DNA of 64,000 bases, from assembly GCA_031002005.1 (NCBI GenBank), contig CM061921.1, forward strand, positions 144,741,283 to 144,805,282, written 5' to 3'. Numbering within the stretch: the stretch's first letter is position 1; every line of letters starts with the position of its first letter. The position numbers and the translations under genes were made by a program. A model generated the notes under the pieces. That model did no database searches and was not told where the DNA came from. It saw only the letters and a list, made by a program, of their open reading frames with translations. The stretch comes from Vandiemenella viatica (lineage: Eukaryota > Arthropoda > Insecta > Orthoptera > Morabidae). This document shows positions 42,106-53,067 of the stretch, in pieces.

Positions 42106-43250
42106 TATAAGGCTCAGTGAGACAATGAAAACTGTTGCAAATACTGTAAATTTAATATGGGAAGGCAACAAAGACCATAGACACAGAGCCTTTATTGGAT
42201 TCCTGGACAGTTTGGAAACCGAGAATGGTGACATTTCATTGTACTGTGAAGTGTGTTGCCTGAGTACTGGAAAATGCCTGCAACAGTTTTTCTTTGAGTT
42301 GAATGAAATTTTTAAATTTCTTAGAAATGAGAACATATGTGCATAAATATCAAGAAAAACTGTGAGATATCCAGTTTTAAATAATCTTGCTTTTCTGAAA
42401 GATTTAACATCCCATCTAAATGTTTTAAACCTGAAACTACAAATAGCGTTCTGGCCTCGCATTCGGGAGGACGGCGGTTCGAATCCCTGTCCGGGCATCC
42501 AGATTTGGGTTTTCCATGGTTTCCCCAAATCACTCCAGGCGAATGCCGGGATGCTTCCTTCAAAAGGCCATGGCCGAATTCCTTCCCATTCCTTGCCCCC
42601 ATCCTTTCCCGTCTCTAAAGACCACGTTGTTAAAAAGGGACGTTAAACTGTTCCAAAAAAAAAAAAAAAAAATGAAACTACAAGGCAGAAAACAAAACAT
42701 CTCCCAGCTTTATGGACATATTTAGGGTTTCCTCAAAAAACTTGATGCAATGCAAATTGCACTGTAGGCAAATAATAGGGCACACTTCCCATCTTGGCAG
42801 CAGTTAAAAGAAGAAAAAAGTGACACAAATTATAGTATGTTTCATGAAATAATGGTGGATATCAAGAAAGATTTCCAGGGCACATTCAAGGATTTTTACT
42901 CCCTAAAATCAGAACTTGCACTGTTCAACAACCCCATGGTTATTGGAAGTGAGTGAGGTGCATTGCGACCTTCAAAAGGAAATTTGTGATTTTAGACAGA
43001 CCCACTGTGCAAGACTAAAAGTGTGACGTACCTGAAAATTTCTGAAACTGATTTCTAAAGAATATTTTCCTAATCTGTATAAATTGTCTCTGCAAATTTT
43101 ATCACTGTTTGGTGGTACATATGTGTGTAGAAAGTGTTTTTTTCTGCTCTCAAACAGATTAAATAAAAAATGAGAAATTGAATTGAAAGTGTGTCACTGG
43201 AATCGATCCTAAGACTTTTCCTTTCTGAACTTACAATAGACATTGATAAT
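42106..43250 (+). pseudogene. hAT transposase, C-terminal part
   Basis: After the mariner the hAT frame resumes: MKTVANTVNLIWEGNKDHRH, RAFIGFLDSLETENGDISLY, CEVCCLSTGKCLQQFFFELN and NNLAFLKDLTSHLNVLNLKL. The SINE then interrupts at a Lys-Leu-Gln; beyond it come GRKQNISQLYGHI, EEKSDTNYSMFHEIMVDIKK, and the C-terminal dimerisation block EYFPNLYKLSLQILSLFGGT, YVCRKCFF. Several single-base breaks. This is the partner of 39955-40770. Confidence 0.82.
42443..42672 (+). mobile_element. SINE in hAT (perfect 11-bp TSD TGAAACTACAA)
   Basis: 5'-truncated SINE beginning ATAGCGTTCTGGCCTCGCAT, with box B GGTTCGAATCCC, CCCCAAATCACTCCAGGCGA, GCCGAATTCCTTCCC, a tail of the ...AAAAAGGGACGTTAAACTG type and about 19 A. 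TSD at 42432-42442 and 42673-42683. It lies in hAT transposase coding sequence. Confidence 0.93.
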
Positions 43251-43449
43251 CTTGTATCAGGAAACCAGTGCCAATCATCACATTGATTTCTTGACTGTGG
43301 TATATTAAACTTCTTTTAATATAAATTTTAATAAATGGTTTTGAATAAAATATGTAATTCATTTTCTTTCTGGACTGTCATTGGCCCTCACATTCCTACA
43401 TTTTGACTGACCCTCGGGTAACTAAAGGTTGGATCACACTGTTGTGAAT

Positions 43450-44396
43450 TATAAATTAATTTTGTTCTAGAGATAATTTAAATGGGGGTTAAGCTGGGCA
43501 AAGTTTGTTTAATAGTTAACTGTATTTTGGTTAAAAAGAGCACAGATTGATGTAATGGTTTTGACACTGTGCAACATTGCTGCAGTATTGACACTGTGTA
43601 TGATGAATTACTTTTTTTTATGATTGTTTTAATCCAATAATCTTGTAAATTTAGGAAATTCTGGCCTGTCTAAGATAAGGTAGTCATTTTGAAAGCATCA
43701 ACAAATCTCACATCCGTAGTGTGTATATTGTCTTGCAAAGAGAGAAGGTGTCATAATGCCTATCTTTGAGTTTTTCAATTGCTGATAGAAAATTTATGGG
43801 ACTTGTACAGTTTTTTCACTATTTTCATCTGAGCATTGTCTGTAGGGCCAAAAGGCAACAGTTCTCACTCAAGAAAGTGGTGTCTCAGACTTTCTATATC
43901 AATTGTTACTGTTCGCTCTATGACAGTTCAAATCATTTCATTCATAATACGGAGTCCTACTTTGTTATTCTAATCCCGTCTTTATGGTGCTGAGAATGAG
44001 AAATGTTCATTATGAACTGAACTGGTCATGAAAAGTGGTAATTGTGAACTCGTTTCAATTGTTTCATCGTGTGTAACAAGTGGATGGTTTTTATCAGATG
44101 AGAAAGCTTTTGGATGAATAATAATTGAGGAATATGATTTAAGATTCAGTAATAATATTCACTTCTTGGGCTTTATTTTTGATCACTATGTCATCTGCAG
44201 ATGTCAGAACTATTGAAACAGAAGCAGTACTAATCTTGTTACTGGCAAGGCACAGCTTTCTACCACAAGTGATGTTTCAACATGTTCTTCAGCTTCTTTG
44301 TGAATGTAATGAAAAATCTATAACCATGAGTTTTTATTCCCCTCTTCCATATTCTTGATTGCTTGTGTATTATGAAATAAAATGGAAAAGATTGTA
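43450..44396. other. Intronic spacer
   Basis: No gene or TE recognised between the hAT element and the foldback mariner. Confidence 0.4.
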
Positions 44397-44398
44397 TA

Positions 44399-45319
44399 CG
44401 AGGCATATTTTCAAAGTAAGTTCCATTATCAATTGTTGTTGCACACATGCATGTTCAGTTCCCCAGTTGCTAAGCAACTTGTACATGCAGTGTAAGATTG
44501 CTGGTCCTTGTGTGTGGCTCATGGTGAGCAATTGAAATGTTTAAGGCAATTGACTGGCCCGCTGACTGTGAAATATGGTCGGTCGTGTTGACGTGTTTTT
44601 TTTAAATTTGTTTTTCATTGGCGATGAAGTGTCTCTCGGTTCCATGGACTGCTGCTTCGATTCAGGTGTCACATGACACACCCAAGTCTCATCACCAGTC
44701 ATGATATGGTCCAGGAACTCATCGCCTTTCTCACGTGTGAAAAAGTTGAATGCGCTGGAACCGTTTGGTTTTGTCTTCCTCAGTGAGCATCTAGGGCATC
44801 CATTGTGAGCACAGTTTTTGAAATTGTAATTGATCTGTCACAATGTTGTAAAGAGCACTCTGGAAAATTTGTGAAAAATGCATAAATTGTGAACCTTCTG
44901 CTCTCACGGATTTTTTATTTGACTGCTTTCACCAAATCTTCATTGATCAGAGACGGCCGACCATAAAGTTTTTTTTCATGGCGCTCGATTTACTTCCTTA
45001 TCTATCTCCTGACCACTTCCATCATTCATGGCACCTTCATCACACACCTCACGAATCTGACGATGAATTTCAGCTGGTTTGACATTTCTTCCATTCAAGA
45101 AATGGATTACAGGCTGTATTTTGCACTTAGTGGGCTGGCTCAATTACCTTGTACATGTCAGTCACTCACCTCGAAACCAACACACTAGGACTAGCAATCT
45201 TAAACTGCGCGTACAAGTTGCTTGGCAGCTGGAGAACTTAATTCTCAGGTGCACAACAACCATCGTAGCATTGCAAAAGCAATAATTGATAACGGAATTT
45301 GCTTTAAAAATATGCCTCA
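44399..45319. mobile_element. Head-to-head foldback mariner, 921 bp
   Basis: TA-flanked (44397-44398; 45320-45321) element whose two ends are both 5' ends of one mariner. Left end, + strand: TIR CGAGGCATATTTTCAAAGTA, leader GCTAAGCAACTTGTACATGC, then MFKAIDWPADCEIWSV. Right end, minus strand: TIR-like TGAGGCATATTTTTAAAGCA, leader GCCAAGCAACTTGTACGCGC, then MYKVIEPA and, after breaks, FLNGRNVKPAEIHRQIREVC-type sequence and on to GDETWVCHVTPESKQQSMEP (first catalytic Asp). The two parts join near 44600. No second or third catalytic motif. Confidence 0.85.
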
Positions 45320-45324
45320 TAGTA

Positions 45325-45995
45325 CCTCACAAAGAAAATTTATTCATTATAATGATTGTGGACATTTTGCAGCCTCTGGTGTGATCCACGGAGAACACAG
45401 TCATCTCCAGCATCTTCTGCCCTTCTACCTTCCCTCCTCTTCCACTACAGTTCGGATTACTCCTCTGCCTTACACATTCTTTTCTATTTCCTCAATCCAT
45501 CTATCCTACAGTCTTCCTCAAGGCCTCTTTCCTAATAATTTCAAATTATACATTTTCTTTGGCATACCTTTATCACTAATTCTCATCATGCATCCATACC
45601 AGTGGAGCCTTGATCTGTCATTTCTATTGTGTAAAGGTTCCTCTTTAACTGATTTCCTCACATGATAATTTTGAAAGTTTCTAGTGTCATAGCACCATTC
45701 CTTCTCCTCTGAAACTTCATCCCTGTGGCCTGAATTCTACCAATATCTCTTTCTTTCATCATCCATGATTCAAGAAGCATATGTTTAGTATTAGCACAAA
45801 TAATCCTTTCGAACTTTTGTGGCGCCTGCCTGCTCCAGATAAGGCTTCTGACACTTCTATAGACTTTGTAACTTTCCTGGCCCTAACCTTTAATAATTCT
45901 TTGCTAATTTATTAATTATCAGACTTCTTTTGCCAGAGATTGACTGCATTCATTTTTCAGCACACCTCAGTAGAGGATAGGAACCATTACAAAAT
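45325..45995 (-). mobile_element. LINE 3' end fragment, minus strand
   Basis: The minus strand reads a LINE C-terminus: RKSVKEEPLHNRNDRSRLHW, YGCMMRISDKGMPKKMYNLK, LLGKRP*GRL*DRWIEEIEK, then RRCWR*LCSPWITPEAAKCP near the stop. This RLRWYGHVxRMxDxRxPKKMYN block is a common LINE ORF2 end in insects. Many stops. Immediately next to the foldback mariner. Confidence 0.78.
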
Positions 45996-47330
45996 AAAAT
46001 AAGTTGATAGATAATGAACCATACAAGTTCAAATTATATTCTGTTTTATTTTAGCAATTTGGCTACCAAGATCTATGCTTGAAATTGGAACACGTATTTA
46101 AACAGACAAGTTCATAAAATTGTCTAGTAACCAACAGTTCAACCATCACCAATTTTTCTGCACCTAAGATTCATATATAAGCAGTTGCAATTTATCTGGA
46201 TGAATTGGTTTTCTTCATGTTAAAACCTGTAGTGAGTTATTTTGCAACACACACACAGACACACACACACAGAGAGAAATATTAATGTACTTCATCATAC
46301 TGGGCAGGCTTGCAGTGCAGGCAGACATAGGAATAGGTCACATTGAGGAAAACTGAGCAACTGAAGACCCCGTTGTGTTCAGCGGGCCATAAATAATGGT
46401 AATTTGGCTTGTCTTGTGTCTTTTGAGAGGGGCACTACCAACATTGACTTTCTAACTTTCCAGTTGCTGTGTGTACACTTTCTGCCATATGAAAGAACAC
46501 ATAGGCTGCCACAGATACTACCCCTCACAAAAGACGCCTTTTGGTGTTCATGGACTGGTACCATAGTGAGTTGCTCTGCGTGCCAAACTCAGGGCAGGAC
46601 CAGGGTGATCGACCTTTAGTGTGGCCTGACTGCCATAGTGGCTGTAACAGCAATGTCCTAAAATTCTGAACTCCAATATACTATCTGCCTCACTCCTGCT
46701 TAAGGTTCTTAATTCTATTTCTTATTAACTATTTAATCCTACCTATAATACTCCCTTTAATACCTTAGGGTTCCTAATTATAGTTATATTAACACTTTTA
46801 TCTCTTGCATATGTCTTGTGGACCCACAACTTATTATGCTCTTCTGGATGTTTCATTTATTTCCTTCCTGTTTCTCCCATTTTTATACATCACAAATACT
46901 TAACTTCTTTCACAACTGACTGTTTCTTACATCCACATATGACATCCTGATTAGCCCTTCTTTCTTCCAATTTGTAATTACTACTTTCTTTTTTTTTAAA
47001 AAATTTTTCTTCAGAGAATAGAATTCAGTACTTCTTGACACACATTTTTACTTACCAATAATTGTACTGCTACTTTCTGTACTATAGTGGGAACATTTTA
47101 AACTTGACAAAGATTGAATGTTTCAAACATTCTTTGTAGATAAGCTGTTTTATAACATTCGTGCAAGATAAATCAGACTCACGTTTGTTCAGCCAGCCTG
47201 ACACAACATGCACTTAAGATCTACATGAGTTCATACCAAAATGACATGTAATCTATGCATATAATACAGCAAATTGCCCTGTCAATAAAATAGGATATGT
47301 TTTATTATGTTGTGATGTAGAGAATATTAG
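45996..47330. other. Intronic spacer with CA repeat
   Basis: No gene recognised. (CA)n with interruptions at 46246-46276. Confidence 0.45.
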
Positions 47331-47339
47331 TTCCAGTTT

Positions 47340-48180
47340 TACGTTGAGTGATTCACGCAAAAACTATTGGTCAGATTTGAATGAGGTTTTCATTAAAGCA
47401 CAACCCGAGTTCTCGCAGATAAAATTGTATATATTTACTTTGTTGGTCATGTTGAAAAAATGATAAATTTAGGTTGAACACACAAAAGCTATTGATTGGA
47501 TTTTGATGTTCTGATTTAATGTATAGCTCTTATTCCTGTATGTTACATTGGTTATGATTCATATTGATTTATTGTCAGAAAACAGTGAAATTTGTCAAAT
47601 TAGTATCAATTTTCTGTTGAATGCGATTAACTTAAAAAAAAAAAACTACTGGTAGGATTTTGACAAGGTTTTGATTAATGTGCAGCCTGTGATTTTGTGA
47701 GTAAAATGGGTATAATTAAGATGTGAGATAAAAAAAGAGAAAATTTAGATAGGAGAAAAACCACCACTTACCATAGAAGAGGATTCCTGCGGTGTCGATA
47801 CATGAAAAAACGCGTACACACACAGAATAAAATTTTCAAGCCTAATATATATTTATGTATATAATAATAATAATACTGTAGCTGTAAATTTATGACTTTA
47901 AAAAAATGAATTGGGGGTACTATTCATAAACTACAGAGAACGAATATAACCCCTTTTCTTGAAAAAATATGTATGTGTCTGTCTGTCTGCTATTTGGGAT
48001 GAACATGTTTCGCACAAAAACTACTGGTCAGATTTTTATCCCACAAATAAAATTGGTTACCTTTCATTTTGATGTAGTATTGAGAATGTGAAAAATTTTA
48101 CAGATTAGTATCAGTTTTTCTTTGAATGCAATTCAAGCAAAAACTACCTTGCAAAATATGAGGAATTTAAAATAACTTTT
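47340..48180. repeat. Diverged array of an ACGCAAAAACTACTGGTCAGATTT-type motif
   Basis: The phrase (A)CxCAAAAACTAYTGGTCAGATTTxxAT or clear relatives occur at about 47355, 47490, 47640, 48010 and 48135, each followed by AAAATTGGxTA or AAATTTGTCAAATTAGTATC-like sequence. A TGTCTGTCTGTCTG simple stretch at 47976 precedes one unit. This looks like repeated fragments of one insect interspersed repeat. Spacing is irregular (roughly 130-370 bp), so it is not a clean satellite. Confidence 0.55.
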
Positions 48181-48239
48181 CATTGAACATTATTCTTGTA
48201 AAAACTACAGTTTGGGTTTTGACAGAGTTTTGATATAGT

Positions 48240-48345
48240 AGGGCATGTTAGGCCATGCAGATTTGTGTTTTCCATGGTTTCCCAAAATTGCTCCAGGATG
48301 GTTCCTTCAGAAGGCCATTGACAATTTCTTTCCTGTTGCTTTAAT
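48240..48345 (+). mobile_element. SINE fragment
   Basis: GGCCATGCAGATTTGTGTTTTCC, ATGGTTTCCCAAAATTGCTCCA, GGATGGTTCCTTCAGAAGGCCA, TTTCTTTCCTGTTGC match the SINE core; head and tail are missing. Confidence 0.7.
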
Positions 48346-48884
48346 CCTGATATATCCTTTACTAGAAGAATGGGTAGTTTATTAAACCAATGTTTAACTT
48401 CCCTAGGATTTTTGTGTACTTTTTTTTTATAACAGAACATGTTTATTTTAACAATTTGAAATAATCATATGATAGAATGCTTTTAGTGATACAATTTTCA
48501 CCATCTTGTTTCCCAGCTATTTGTATATTGAGACATGAAACAGCCACTTTAAGCTTTTTCTGCAAGTGGAACCAGTTAAAATCATAAAATTGGAAGAATT
48601 AGTCAAGAGATTTTGCTGATATTTGTTTGGAACTGGCCCTTTTGGATAATTTTTTACTTCTGCTTTTTTTTATTGGTGCTTTTTACTCTGAAAAATTGTG
48701 ATAAAGAGTGACTTCACAAGAATTTAAATGGCATTGGTTAATTTACCATCATTGTATGATTTTGGAGGTATGGTTAAACTCGAATACAAAGACCATCTTT
48801 ATGATAGCTGTTAATTGCTTTTATGTGACTTCTTGAGGAATCACAGTCATATGGACATGCTGTTTTCCTTTCCATATGATTATA

Positions 48885-49715
48885 CAGGGCGTTCGCCGGA
48901 AAACGCAACCCTCCCAGTCTGTTGCCGTCGGCAACTTGCTCGGACAGTCGTGCCAGCAGTTTCCGCCACACGCCACCGTGAATCACCGCACTGTTTAACA
49001 CCTCCGCTGCCCCAACAGTGCAGTGCAGTGACCCTTACATTGTTAAGAACGGTTTCTTTGCATTGTAGCTAGTTTGTGACTTCAGTCTCTTATTAATCAG
49101 TGTTGTGAATAAACGTTTCTTTGCGGTTTGGCTGGTTTGGGGCTTCATACTCTTACTAATCTGTACCGTGTTTGAGTGTGAGTAAAATTATGGTACGTTA
49201 CAGTTTGCAACAAAGAATATTTCTCTACGATACATATGTGAAGAAGAAGTCGTTTAAAAAGTGTCGCAGTAAATTTCGTCGCGAATATCCTGGCGCTTTA
49301 CTGCCAGCTAAATCAACAATTCTGCGTCTGGTTAAAAAAGTAAGAGAAACGGGTTCATTTTTTAACAAAAAGAGACTGTCGGTCAACCGTATTCTCACAG
49401 AGGAGAAAATTGACGATATCGCTTTTCGACTAGAACAGTCACCCAAAAAATCATTAAGTCAGTTAGGGCAGCGTGTGTCTCGAAATATGTTCAGAAGATG
49501 TGAAATGTGCATTACACAAGAGTGTCAACACTTCCAGCATCTTTTATAAGGTAAGCTAATGAATTACGTCACATTTAAATGCTTAGCACATACAAGTTTA
49601 TGAAATAGTCCGCGGCCGACGGTCGAACAATGCCGGGAGCTGACCGCTCGCTCGCCGCGAGCAGTTTCTTCCTTGTAGCGCTAACAGTGGGTTGCGTTTC
49701 CCGGCGAACGCCCTG
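48885..49715 (+). mobile_element. TIR element, 831 bp, with only an HTH domain (Tc1/mariner-type TA duplication)
   Basis: Left end CAGGGCGTTCGCCGGAAAAC and right end (reverse complement CAGGGCGTTCGCCGGGAAAC) are TIRs of about 28 bp with GCAACCC following in both. TA at 48883-48884 and 49716-49717. GC-rich compared with surroundings. It encodes one short HTH protein and lacks any catalytic region, so it is an internally deleted, non-autonomous member of a TA-inserting family. Confidence 0.88.
49190..49549 (+). CDS. Short HTH protein (DUF4817-like), 119 aa
   Basis: An intact 119-codon frame, MVRYSLQQRIFLYDTYVKKK followed by SFKKCRSKFRREYPGALLPA, KSTILRLVKKVRETGSFFNK and LTEEKIDDIAFRLEQSPKKS. 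This is the N-terminal helix-turn-helix region seen in many arthropod transposon proteins annotated DUF4817, which normally precedes a mariner-like DDE domain. The end (SRNMFRRCEMCITQECQHF) departs from the family after LSQLGQRV, consistent with a shift or deletion joint. It could bind TIR DNA but cannot catalyse. Whether it is expressed is unknown. Confidence 0.72.
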   Translation: MVRYSLQQRIFLYDTYVKKKSFKKCRSKFRREYPGALLPAKSTILRLVKKVRETGSFFNKKRLSVNRILTEEKIDDIAFRLEQSPKKSLSQLGQRVSRNMFRRCEMCITQECQHFQHLL

Positions 49716-49717
49716 TA

Positions 49718-50493
49718 CTACTGAGGGTGGCCTGAATGTCAGAAAAACATACAACTCCAATTTTTAGAAGCTTACCAGAAGTAATGAAAAAACTACATAT
49801 CTTCTTGACTGCAATTGAATGTTTTTGTAATGTAGGAATCTGTATTCTATTGAAGCTTATATAAAGATATTTTAATGCAGTTTAATGATGAGTGATTGAA
49901 ATGAGAATTAACAATTATGTGCATGGCTTTTTTGTATATTGTTGTTTGGCCATAAGGAATTAATTTCCAGATTGTTCTCAAAGTGACTCAGGACAATTCT
50001 ATGCCGAATTTACACCCCTCCTACCTGATACTGCTTGAATTAGAAATGTGCATCTAATTTTACTGTTTTTATTATTTTGTAAGGAGTAAAAAAATAAGTT
50101 AGCTCTCATAGGAAGTTTGTTCATTAGATCTTTAAGACAGTTTTCCAAAATTTGTCAACTGACTGTACAAGATCAATAACCTCATTTTCATTTTTATTTT
50201 GGGGTGGCAGGAGGAGAGATAAAGATTTAGATATTGGTCTGACCATTACAGTATTTAAATGTGTTTTCCTAAAATCCATCCACTGACTATTGGGAAGGTT
50301 TCCTTACTATACACCTTACTGTTTTGTAGATGTACATATCTAATAACCTCAAGAGTGATCCCTCCTAAAATTAAGTACTGTATGTACATGCTAGCCCAAG
50401 TAATGTAGAAATTAAGCTTGTAGTGTGTTTTTATATAAAACCAGATTCTGTAATGTTAATTTTTTGTTATAGTCTGATATATCTGATTTTCAG
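49718..50493. other. End of CARNMT1 intron 1
   Basis: AT-rich intron sequence ending in a T-rich tract and TCTGATTTTCAG acceptor (50492-50493). No other feature seen. Confidence 0.5.
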
Positions 50494-50686
50494 GTCTATG
50501 TCAGAAACACGTTTAACAAGGGCAGAATCAAGTTTTTGTAAGCTCCCATTACCCCATCAAAATTTATTGAAAGACTACAGGGCACATTTGGATGTAATTA
50601 GAGATTGCATTGATAAAAATGCTGAAATTTTGAATATGTTTGTGGAAGATGTGTACACACTCTTTGACAACGCACAGGATTTTCAG
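50494..50686 (+). CDS. CARNMT1: Carnosine N-methyltransferase-like gene, coding exon 2
   Basis: 193-bp exon, open throughout: one base completing the split Arg codon, then 64 codons reading SMSETRLTRAESSFCKLPLP, HQNLLKDYRAHLDVIRDCID, KNAEILNMFVEDVYTLFDNA and QDFQ. It matches the start of the N2227 domain of carnosine N-methyltransferases (pattern SMxExRLxRxExxFxxLPxxHQxLLxxxxxHLxxIRxCIDxNxEIL). Acceptor GATTTTCAG/G, donor TTTCAG/GTATCT in phase 0. Phase agrees with exon 1 at 12880-12941. The methyltransferase SAM pocket (GxGxGRLxxEI) is encoded further downstream, outside the window. An alternative start at the internal ATG (50498) is possible but exon 1 makes it unlikely. Confidence 0.92.
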
Positions 50687-51399
50687 GTATCTTATATTAT
50701 ATATTTTAAGTTTCTTACTGAAATGTTTTAATGATAATATTTTAGGGTTAATGCATTGAGTGTTGATTATCCATTTTCATATGGTGCTTAAAAAGGATGT
50801 AAACAGATAAATAAGCTTTGTAATGATTGAGTGAATCTCATGTCTGTATTGTAGATTTAAGACATATCATTGACATGTTTTGATGTAATTTTATGTACAG
50901 TACAATTATTATCTTATTTTAGTAACAAAATTTGGCAACTGTCTCCAGTGTGTTGATTGTTTAATTTGCGATCATTGTAAATAATAAAGCATGGACCCAA
51001 TCATAGGCGATGGTTATGTTTATTCAATTTAAGTGATTATAGTTCTTATAGTTCAGTAGGCTTGTGCAGTAAAAGATATGTTTATCTAACAAATATTGTC
51101 TTTAACAGTGAAAGCGTGTTTTATTTTGGTAAAATAATAGGAGTGACTTTTTATTGCTATTGTAAGTAAAATGTATGTAGCTTGCCTCTTTTTTTTATGA
51201 CGTACGAAAATGTTGTGACAAAGCTACAGTTCTTAAAATTAAATTAGTTTCAATTTTTTGCTCTAAAGAAATACAGAGTGCTTTGGATATTGTTCTTATT
51301 GGAAGTTACAAATATCCATGATTGTATTTCTTTGATATTCTGTATTACATAGCATTTAAAATGTGGACAATTGTAATAATATTAACAATTAAAATGCTG
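50687..51399. other. Start of CARNMT1 intron 2
   Basis: GTATCT donor, then AT-rich intron. No TE or RNA gene recognised. Confidence 0.5.
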
Positions 51400-51407
51400 T
51401 TAGGCAG

Positions 51408-52957
51408 TAGCGTAGCCAGGTGTCCCGATTTTCGGGGGTCTGGGGACACTTCCCGATTTACCCTCGATCGGGACGCCAAATGTCCCAATTTTTTTAGCTA
51501 AGTGATGAAAACCAATCATTCATCGCAAAGAATGAAATCGCGTGTCCACGTCAGATGCATCGTACCCAACCAGCAGCGCTATGCGCGGCTTATGGTTCAA
51601 CTGATCCCACTAACCTACACATTGTGCCAAAAACAGTTTAGCATATTTCGTGGTGGCAAAAATGGCAGAGGAAAACACTAGAAATGTAATAAAAACAAGA
51701 AAAAAGAAGGGGTGTCAGTTTAGCAAAATCTCTGAAAATATGAAGATGAGTAGCAAAGAATCAAGAAGAAGTGATAGTTGCTTAAGTTACTTTGCGTAAT
51801 AATTCTAAAATTACTGGGAAATTGTTACTTTGAAGAACAAAGGCCATTGGGATTGCACATACGCATAATGGTTTGGGTTCGGCATCTACTCAAGAAGCGA
51901 TCGAAACTATTCAAAATGATCATTTATACTGTGTATGGTCTTGATTGACTAACCAAGTCAAGAATGCGTTGTCGCACGATATATCGGCAACTAAATTCAT
52001 TGTCATTTCATGCATTCTCAACGCCGAGAAAGACTTCGTTCTTATATGATCCATTTATACTGTTGCTACTGATGCCTCCAATCACGGTAGTACATAATTT
52101 TTTCTGCTGATGGTAAGACTTTACGGCCCAACCACAAATTCAAAACCTTGAGTTTTATGAAGGCGCGAATGAAGCTACATCACCCACACATAAAAATTTA
52201 ATAACACGACTGAAGAAGCCCAGCACTGAGAGTAAACATCTTACTAGTTAACTATACAGACAACGCAGATGTGAACTTTAAGTGCCGCAATTCAGTTTTT
52301 TCCAGTTACTGCACCTTTGTAATAATCAATTTATATCAGTGGGATGCCCTGCACACATTTTGCCTAACAGTCTAAAATATTCTCTGCGTATGAGTAAATT
52401 TTAGATGGACAATTTCATCCTGAAACTTTATAGTCATTTCTCATACTATGGCAAATGAGCTCAAGCTTTAAAACATTTTTATGGCGTATGAATCTGAATT
52501 TTTGCTTTCATGGCATCAATAGCAGTTTCAAATGCAGCAGCTAAAAGGAAATTATCCCAGGTAAATATAATTTGGTCTAAGAGCTCGAATAATCACTCGA
52601 GCATGTCAAAGCAGTTAAAACCAGTTTCGCTTTTTCCTATAGCGATTTTTATAGTTACTTTATAAAAAAACAAGGATGAAAGCAATGATATCTAGCACTA
52701 AATATAATTTTAACAATAAAATACATACTTTAGTCAGCAAGTCTTATTATTACTATAATATTTATTAGATTCAAAAGTTCCTATTACATAGATAAATACC
52801 TTCTGAAATTACCCCTGTCCTCCATAAATTATAAAAATAAAAGTGGATCATATAAAAACTCCATTTTTTTTTGGGAATTGTCCCGATTTGTAACCACGAA
52901 TCCCGATTTTTTTGACCTTCGGTTCCGATTTTTAACAACCTGGACCTAGCAACACTA
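51408..52957 (+). mobile_element. Decayed hAT element, 1550 bp, perfect 8-bp TSD TTAGGCAG
   Basis: Ends TAGCGTAGCCAGGTGTCCCG and, reversed, TAGTGTTGCTAGGTCCAGGT form short TIRs; TTAGGCAG occurs at 51400-51407 and 52958-52965. Several CCCGATTTTT repeats lie just inside both ends (51425-51495; 52878-52935). The + strand has transposase traces: MAEENTRNVIKTRKKKG (51662), FILLLLMPPITVV and NLEFYEGANEATSPTHKNLI (52055-52200; the TDASN and LDFYEDANESA blocks of an insect hAT group), and WDALHTFCL (52343). Not an intact frame. Confidence 0.82.
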
Positions 52958-53067
52958 TTAGGCAGTGAAAATTCAGAAGGATTGTGAAAGTAAGCCCATG
53001 ACTCTCCTCAGATGAAGGCAGGAGAGCCGTGACACACACACAAACATGAACACTTTACAGTATTTCA

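Larger units (their letters stand above)
39425..43441 (+). mobile_element. hAT element with nested mariner and SINE
   Basis: Ends CAGTGTGGACCAACACGCGG (39425) and, reversed, CAGTGTGATCCAACCTTTAG (43441) are short TIRs flanked by an 8-bp duplication TTGTGAAG (39417-39424) / TTGTGAAT (43442-43449), as hAT elements make. It carries a BED-finger hAT transposase pseudogene on the + strand. A mariner (40775-42105) and a SINE (42443-42672) were inserted later. Without them the element is about 2.4 kb. Confidence 0.88.

Noticed and set aside
50498..50731. Gene starting at the internal ATG of exon 2 and running through the donor
   Set aside because: The frame past 50686 is intron sequence; the conserved protein stops exactly at a good GT donor, and exon 1 supplies the real start.
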